Shown here one piece after another: positions 61,943-64,000 of a DNA stretch of 64,000 nucleotides. The position numbers and the translations under genes were made by a program. The stretch lies in NCBI RefSeq assembly GCF_000485595.1, contig NW_014577331.1:128057-192056 (forward strand). The letters are read 5' to 3'. Source of the DNA: Priapulus caudatus (Eukaryota; Priapulida; Priapulimorpha; Priapulimorphida; Priapulidae). The notes under the pieces were generated by a model that saw nothing but the letters and a program-made list of their open reading frames with translations, was not told the DNA's origin and searched no databases. Position 1 is the first letter of the stretch. Each line of letters begins with the position of its first letter.

Positions 61943-63340
61943 GCGTGTGTGTATGTATAAATATTGATTTCGAATTATCCGGTCTGTGAAGCGCACTAAG
62001 TGTATCTAAGTGTGAGTAATGAGCGTATAGTGTTTGTTGTTATGGCTACATTTAGTAAGATCATGTCTGTCCTAATAATCTAGGCTTTTACAAGTGTGAC
62101 TGACGAGAGGCCGTGTGTGCGCGGTGATGTGAGGATACCACCAGGACTCCAACCTACATGTGATGCATACAGCAATGCACGCAGAACAAATGTTAACCCC
62201 TACGGAATGTTTAATCCAGGTATTTACATGTCACCTTGATTTCTTAGTTTATGTCATAAAAGAAATATTTTTACCGAAAAAGTTAATGTAAATTAACTAA
62301 ATTTGGAGCAATTATACATCCGTGCGCGCACACTCACCCACTCACCCAAACATAAATGTTGTTCAATTTACGCCAAATAATGAGAACTTGTATTGCGAGT
62401 CAGCGCCTTTCTCTATCAAATTGCTTTGGGTGTTTACATAATTACAGGTGAAAACGCCCCAATTTCGGCTGTCAATGATTCCGCTATCATGACAAACATG
62501 GTTCCGATGTATGAAGGGTTCATTCAAGGTGTGTACGTCAGCTGCTCTTATCTGTTCCTGGCCTATACTGACTTGAACAAGACTAACTATATATAGACTA
62601 TATTGTCGTAATGTCTAATTTAAATATATACCACTGTTCAACACAGGTCCAGGAGTGCAATCTTAAAATCAAGTCGCACTTTTTGTGTTATTTTTGATAA
62701 AATAGTAATATATACAGCATCGGCTTTGTAGGCGTGTGGCACGATGTCCATGACTATCTCTCGCAGTGGGCACAGACACTTGGACCAATCAACGTTGTCA
62801 CTGGCCCTGTGTTTGATTACAACATTGATGGCAACTATGATGACCTGTCCATGGTTGAGTAAGTGAAATCAGTTGGTTTTACAGAGAATTGCACTATTTC
62901 TTATGATTCACGTAACACACTTGTAACAAAAACTATAATACAAATTAACAAGTATTGCGATGTTTAATGTGGTTTGTATCTTGGTGTTGATGCTTGCCAA
63001 TTGTAATTCTATACCTGTAGAATTAAACCCAGGGTCCAGCAACGAACATACCATTATCGCATTGCTAAGCCACTTAAAATAGGTGGGGTAAATTCATGAT
63101 GCAATTCACGCATGCACGTGGAGATCAATGCAATAACAGGGAAATGCACATTTTCTATACTAAAGTGTCTCCTGTTTCAGGTTTCTTTACAATGACAGCA
63201 GCATACCCCTACCGACCCATTACTTTTTGGTTCTAACCCGATGCCTAGAGCTCGGATCTAGCCTGGCTGATTGTCCAGCGACGAGTATTGATGCGCTGTC
63301 ATTTATAATACCACACAAAGAGAAAATGGAAAATTGCAAG
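33969..63340 (+). CDS. ENPP1/3: Ectonucleotide pyrophosphatase/phosphodiesterase, ENPP1/3-like (3' partial)
   Basis: A type II membrane ecto-enzyme that hydrolyses nucleotide phosphodiester and pyrophosphate bonds outside the cell. Exons: 33969-34040, 34176-34223, 39134-39225, 39493-39666, 40003-40174, 40412-40531, 41066-41141, 41359-41531, 41883-41991, 51118-51234, 58200-58353, 59801-59870, 60284-60369, 60597-60784, 61325-61533, 62084-62219, 62448-62528, 62732-62858, 63181-63340. Order: acidic tail, transmembrane helix (about 35-59), Ser/Thr-rich stalk, catalytic domain, nuclease-like domain. Thr177 is the nucleophile (KTFPNHY); the metal ligands by family are D141, D297, H301, D344, H345 and H449. 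The stalk joins [13 protein letters not shown] directly, so the usual two somatomedin-B domains are absent. Three exons (60.3-61.5 kb) carry frame breaks, probably base-calling errors. The final exon is outside the window. Confidence 0.85.
34176..34223 (+). CDS. ENPP exon 2 (16 codons)
   Basis: [16 protein letters not shown], the start of the transmembrane helix. The acceptor tttttttcag and donor gtgagt are strong, and phase is 0 at both ends. Confidence 0.75.
34825..35134. repeat. (CA)n then (TC)n microsatellites
   Basis: About 170 bases of CA with frequent single-base slips, then TC-rich sequence ending at the start of block R. Long predicted peptides here (poly Thr-His, Cys-Val) are repeat artefacts. 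Confidence 0.9.
35400..35945. other. GC-rich purine-strand insert unique to block R copy 1
   Basis: About 545 bases of G/GA-rich sequence (clearly GC-richer than the AT-rich surroundings) sit where copy 2 has only a short (GA)n run. Several overlapping frames are open on both strands because of composition; none has recognisable motifs. It may be foreign or chimeric sequence. Confidence 0.5.
37190..37515. repeat. Short tandem units (CACAGTCAGTGTCACACAAA type)
   Basis: About six imperfect units of 40-60 bp combining CCCTTCAAAGTCC, CACAGTCAGTGTCACACAAA and TTCACAATC. The same array is at 43670-43955. Confidence 0.75.
37896..38370. repeat. (TA)n, (TC)n and (CA)n microsatellite cluster
   Basis: About 50 bases of TA, 115 of TC and 260 of CA with GC-containing interruptions. 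It forms the left edge of block S copy 1. Confidence 0.9.
39134..39225 (+). CDS. ENPP exon 3 (membrane helix)
   Basis: [20 protein letters not shown] completes the membrane segment. The donor is TT/gtaagt. A second copy lies at 48034-48125. Confidence 0.8.
39493..39666 (+). CDS. ENPP exon 4 (Ser/Thr-rich stalk)
   Basis: About 58 residues rich in Thr and Ser, ending [10 protein letters not shown]. The last motif matches the join between stalk and catalytic domain in ENPP1/ENPP3. The copy at 48374-48547 has the same length but compensating indels. Confidence 0.8.
39835..39873 (+). CDS. Possible 39-nt ENPP cassette microexon
   Basis: Flanked by ttcacag and AG/gtgctg and phase-neutral between exons 4 and 5, it would add 13 residues containing [10 protein letters not shown]. 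The same bases are kept in the second copy. Family members join exon 4 directly to FSESPV, so it would be optional if real. Confidence 0.25.
   Translation, partial: CFPSWQDLHAWQ
40003..40174 (+). CDS. ENPP exon 5 (catalytic Thr and first metal Asp)
   Basis: [14 protein letters not shown] carries the metal-binding Asp, and [18 protein letters not shown] the nucleophilic Thr. The copy at 48878-49047 is two bases shorter and out of frame. Confidence 0.88.
40412..40531 (+). CDS. ENPP exon 6 (40 codons)
   Basis: [20 protein letters not shown], a conserved substrate-pocket segment, and ends WWQGEP. The copy at 49281-49397 has lost three single bases. Confidence 0.88.
40907..41002. mobile_element. 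Small hairpin element in ENPP intron 6
   Basis: ATCAAGAGCTAATAATAC at the left is inverted at the right end; the middle repeats CTTTAATAC. ATGAA flanks both sides as a likely target duplication. The second copy (49780-49849) is 26 bp shorter. Confidence 0.6.
41066..41141 (+). CDS. ENPP exon 7
   Basis: [20 protein letters not shown], matching the conserved AATFFWPGS block. The copy at 49912-49987 is the same length. Confidence 0.87.
41359..41531 (+). CDS. ENPP exon 8 (metal ligands D297 and H301)
   Basis: [20 protein letters not shown] and [14 protein letters not shown]; Asp and His of the last motif bind the second zinc. The copy at 50204-50375 lacks one C and is out of frame. Confidence 0.9.
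41883..41991 (+). CDS. ENPP exon 9 (metal ligands D344 and H345)
   Basis: [20 protein letters not shown] and then NVIVLADHG. The donor is G/gtaggt. The copy at 50728-50835 has lost a base in LADHG. Confidence 0.9.
42194..43960. repeat. Duplicated block R, copy 2
   Basis: It lacks the GC-rich insert of copy 1 and carries (TTAGGG)n at 43523-43545. It is joined directly to block P copy 2 at 43960/43962 with at most a couple of shared bases, a junction seen nowhere else in the window. Confidence 0.85.
43962..45494. repeat. Duplicated block P, copy 2
   Basis: A copy of 28673-30282 with its telomeric hairpin element (44038-44267) and MITE (44995-45442). It ends, like copy 1, in (TC)n. Confidence 0.85.
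45495..45675. repeat. (TC)n and (CA)n microsatellites
   Basis: TC run to about 45550, then CA with frequent CC slips. The following 45,680-46,790 is single-copy, without a recognisable gene; a CA/CG-rich low-complexity patch is at 46,395-46,560. Confidence 0.88.
46795..47265. repeat. (TA)n, (GA)n and (CA)n microsatellite cluster
   Basis: TA to about 46850, GA-rich to about 46950, then CA with interruptions. It forms the left edge of block S copy 2, parallel to 37896-38370. Confidence 0.9.
47232..51005. repeat. Duplicated block S, copy 2
   Basis: A copy of 38327-42167 with single-base indels throughout, in exons and introns alike. Its right side continues into ENPP exon 10, so its right flank is the natural one. 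Confidence 0.88.
48034..50835 (+). pseudogene. Second, frameshifted set of ENPP exons 3-9
   Basis: The exon equivalents are 48034-48125, 48374-48547, 48878-49047, 49281-49397, 49912-49987, 50204-50375 and 50728-50835. Net changes against the intact copy are 0, 0, -2, -3, 0, -1 and -1 bases; the zero-change exons 3 and 4 hide compensating indels. Splice sites are mostly kept. Indels are as common in introns as in exons and often lie in homopolymers. This fits an uncorrected haplotype better than an ageing pseudogene, but a real decayed duplicate cannot be excluded. Confidence 0.7.
51118..51234 (+). CDS. ENPP exon 10
   Basis: Completes DHG and continues [20 protein letters not shown] and [17 protein letters not shown]. 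It is the only copy. It follows the second S block, so the real locus must join exon 9 to here. Confidence 0.85.
51455..51672. repeat. (CA)n, 25-N gap, (TC)n and (TA)n
   Basis: Microsatellites on both sides of the short gap; the TA run leads into block Q copy 2 exactly as it does at 30415-30471. Confidence 0.88.
51521..51545. other. Assembly gap, 25 N
   Basis: Exactly 25 uncalled bases between (CA)n and (TC)n, a conventional placeholder length for an unclosed gap. Confidence 0.99.
51673..54765. repeat. Duplicated block Q, copy 2 (misplaced)
   Basis: A copy of 30472-33579, which is the upstream region of ENPP, yet here it lies inside the ENPP gene between exons 10 and 11. A GC palindromic patch (53530-53562) is inserted relative to copy 1. 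Confidence 0.85.
54766..55785 (+). repeat. Tandem array, approximately 340-bp unit, + orientation (left arm)
   Basis: The unit begins around CGAAAACAAAGACC...TTTTTTAGCCGAATT; the landmark GCCGAATT recurs at 54961, 55271 and about 55614. Near 55705 the orientation flips and a partial inverted unit follows. It lies in ENPP intron 10. Confidence 0.7.
55786..56660. other. Spacer inserted into the tandem array
   Basis: About 870 bases interrupt an inverted unit. They contain an inverted pair (CCGCTAGGCGCGCCAGCCTA near 56096 and its inverse near 56350) and repeated ACTAAATGATT / CACTAAATCATTTA motifs at 56420-56590. No gene was recognised. Confidence 0.5.
56661..58135 (-). repeat. Tandem array, approximately 340-bp unit, inverted (right arm)
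   Basis: Landmark ATTCGGCTAAAAAATGG-like sites are at about 56726, 57041, 57378, 57717 and 58058, a spacing of 315-341 with indels. On the - strand 57186-56758 is open for 142 codons, longer than one unit, and contains [15 protein letters not shown]. The array ends 65 bases before ENPP exon 11. Confidence 0.7.
58200..58353 (+). CDS. ENPP exon 11
   Basis: Encodes [20 protein letters not shown] and [20 protein letters not shown], matching the conserved KRLHYANN.RI segment. Phases fit both neighbours. Confidence 0.87.
58354..59800. other. ENPP intron 11, no further feature
   Basis: AT-rich, with a short (TA)/(GT) run at 59600-59640. No element or additional exon was recognised. Confidence 0.6.
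59801..59870 (+). CDS. ENPP exon 12 (last zinc His)
   Basis: [20 protein letters not shown]; the His of THGWDN is the last metal ligand. The acceptor is tattacag and the donor gtatgt. Confidence 0.88.
60026..60175. repeat. (CA)n microsatellite in ENPP intron 12
   Basis: A CA run with short interruptions. The TA run at 60880-60922 is in intron 14. Confidence 0.9.
60284..60369 (+). CDS. ENPP exon 13, two single-base losses
   Basis: Between ttttgtag and gtaaag the frames read AI, IAY, then [20 protein letters not shown], as expected for this family. The frame slips at about 60292 (TTA after ATC) and 60302 (after TAT). One base missing at each point would restore the phase to both neighbours. 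Confidence 0.65.
60597..60784 (+). CDS. ENPP exon 14, at least two frame breaks
   Basis: Starts [19 protein letters not shown], matching the family's DLL.L.PAPNNGTHGSLNH, and ends [16 protein letters not shown] before gtaagc. The frame changes near 60650-60660 and in the CCC run at 60720-60723. Confidence 0.65.
61325..61533 (+). CDS. ENPP exon 15, in-frame TAG and a phase slip
   Basis: One frame reads [20 protein letters not shown] and [15 protein letters not shown], close to the family's LP.GRP.VLQ and YVSGY..MP.WSSYT. TAG at 61379-61381 interrupts it. The exon ends two bases off the phase required by exon 16, so at least one indel is present. The donor gttttg is weak. Confidence 0.55.
61873..61940. 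repeat. (GT)n microsatellite in ENPP intron 15
   Basis: About 68 bases of uninterrupted GT. Confidence 0.92.
62084..62219 (+). CDS. ENPP exon 16
   Basis: [20 protein letters not shown] and [20 protein letters not shown], the entry to the nuclease-like domain. The acceptor is aatctag and the donor G/gtattt. Confidence 0.82.
62448..62528 (+). CDS. ENPP exon 17
   Basis: [18 protein letters not shown], matching the conserved T.NMVPMY..F segment. Splice sites are attacag and G/gtgtgt. Confidence 0.87.
62732..62858 (+). CDS. ENPP exon 18 (calcium loop)
   Basis: [20 protein letters not shown] carries the Asp-rich EF-hand-like calcium loop of the nuclease-like domain. Splice sites are ttgtag and GA/gtaagt. 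Confidence 0.88.
63181..63340 (+). CDS. ENPP exon 19 (last one in window)
   Basis: [20 protein letters not shown] and [16 protein letters not shown]. The acceptor is tgtttcag and the donor gtacga, phase 0. A final exon of about 40-50 codons is expected but is not seen before 64,000. Confidence 0.88.
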
Positions 63341-63446
63341 GTACGAAGTGTTGAAATTGTGTATGTCGGTACCGCGTGGTATGTAACATGCTGCTAAAGA
63401 GAATGTATCTGTGAGACCCAGTAGCCATACATACCAGTGATATTTA

Positions 63447-63802
63447 CCTCCGCCAAGGAGGTTATGTTTTCGCCCCTGTTCGTTTGTGTGTTTGCTGATT
63501 TGTTGGTTTGTTGGTTTGTTTGTCTGTCAACAGGATATCTCAAAAAGTTACGGACGGATTTTGATGAAATTTTTTGGACGGGTTGGTCTTGGGCCAACAA
63601 CCAATCGATTAGATTTTGGTGGTGATCCGGATCCAGACATGAATTTTTTAGATTTTTTTGATTAAAAAAATGTGAGGAAGACTTCGGACGCATTCAAATG
63701 TATCAAACTAAATCCTGGATTTTTTTTTCAAATTTCTGAAAATTTAATCAAACTATATTGGGTGTACCAGCACGATGGGGGACTGTTACGCTGTGGCGGA
63801 GG
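63447..63802. mobile_element. TIR element with CCTCCGCCA ends
   Basis: CCTCCGCCA (63447-63455) is inverted at 63794-63802. The interior AAAAAGTTACGGACGGATTT and TGGTGGTGATCCGGATCCAG are, from memory, typical of a repeat family found in very many animal genomes. It has no transposase. It lies 100 bases after the last ENPP exon. Confidence 0.75.
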
Positions 63803-64000
63803 TTTGCTATCTCCGATTGCTCTTGTCTCGCAATGCGTCGCTGAGGCTATGTGTACTTTTGAACCCCGCCCTAGTATCACGCCTCTGGCTAGCTCATGGT
63901 CGAGACATTGTTACTATGATTACTTATAAATTTAGTAGAGAAACCGACGTGTAAATAAAGGCACACTAGATTCTAGAGAGAAAAGAACGCAATAACAGCA

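Overview
The window is nuclear DNA of a multicellular animal. It shows spliceosomal introns of 0.2-2 kb, TTAGGG-type telomeric motifs, long (CA)n, (TC)n and (TA)n microsatellites, and many short terminal-inverted-repeat (TIR) elements. The genes are typically animal: an axonemal dynein heavy chain, a mitochondrial CHCH protein and a type II membrane ecto-nucleotidase. A marine invertebrate is the best guess, but the species cannot be read from the sequence.

Region 1 (1-12,732, + strand) holds the last 18 exons (926 codons) of an inner-arm axonemal dynein heavy chain of the DNAH7 type. It is intact to its stop codon. Its introns carry several TIR and foldback elements. Tail-to-tail with it, on the - strand at 13,534-14,781, are two exons of a CHCHD7/COX23-like twin-CX9C protein. 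The two genes are separated by a palindrome that offers AATAAA on both strands.

Region 2 (about 14.8-32.5 kb) is gene-poor and repeat-rich: nested TIR elements, one with a tRNA-like promoter and telomeric motifs; a LINE fragment present as a filled and an empty copy; a 1 kb foldback; and a 543-base gap.

Region 3 (about 32.5-63.3 kb, + strand) is an ENPP1/3-like ectonucleotide pyrophosphatase/phosphodiesterase. Nineteen coding exons, plus an alternative first exon, can be placed; the last exon or exons lie beyond the window. The catalytic Thr and all metal ligands are present. There are no somatomedin-B domains between the stalk and the catalytic domain.

This region is badly assembled. Four blocks (P, Q, R, S) occur twice in scrambled order. 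Most joins fall in simple repeats, the copies differ mainly by single-base indels, and a 25-N gap sits at one join. The catalytic exons 3-10 therefore appear twice, intact at 39.1-42.0 kb and frameshifted at 48.0-50.8 kb. Unmerged haplotypes or unpolished long reads explain this better than a real gene duplication. The intron between ENPP exons 11 and 12 holds a tandem array of an approximately 340-bp unit that switches orientation. I saw no convincing new multi-gene system; the array and the telomere-motif hairpin elements are the least explained structures.
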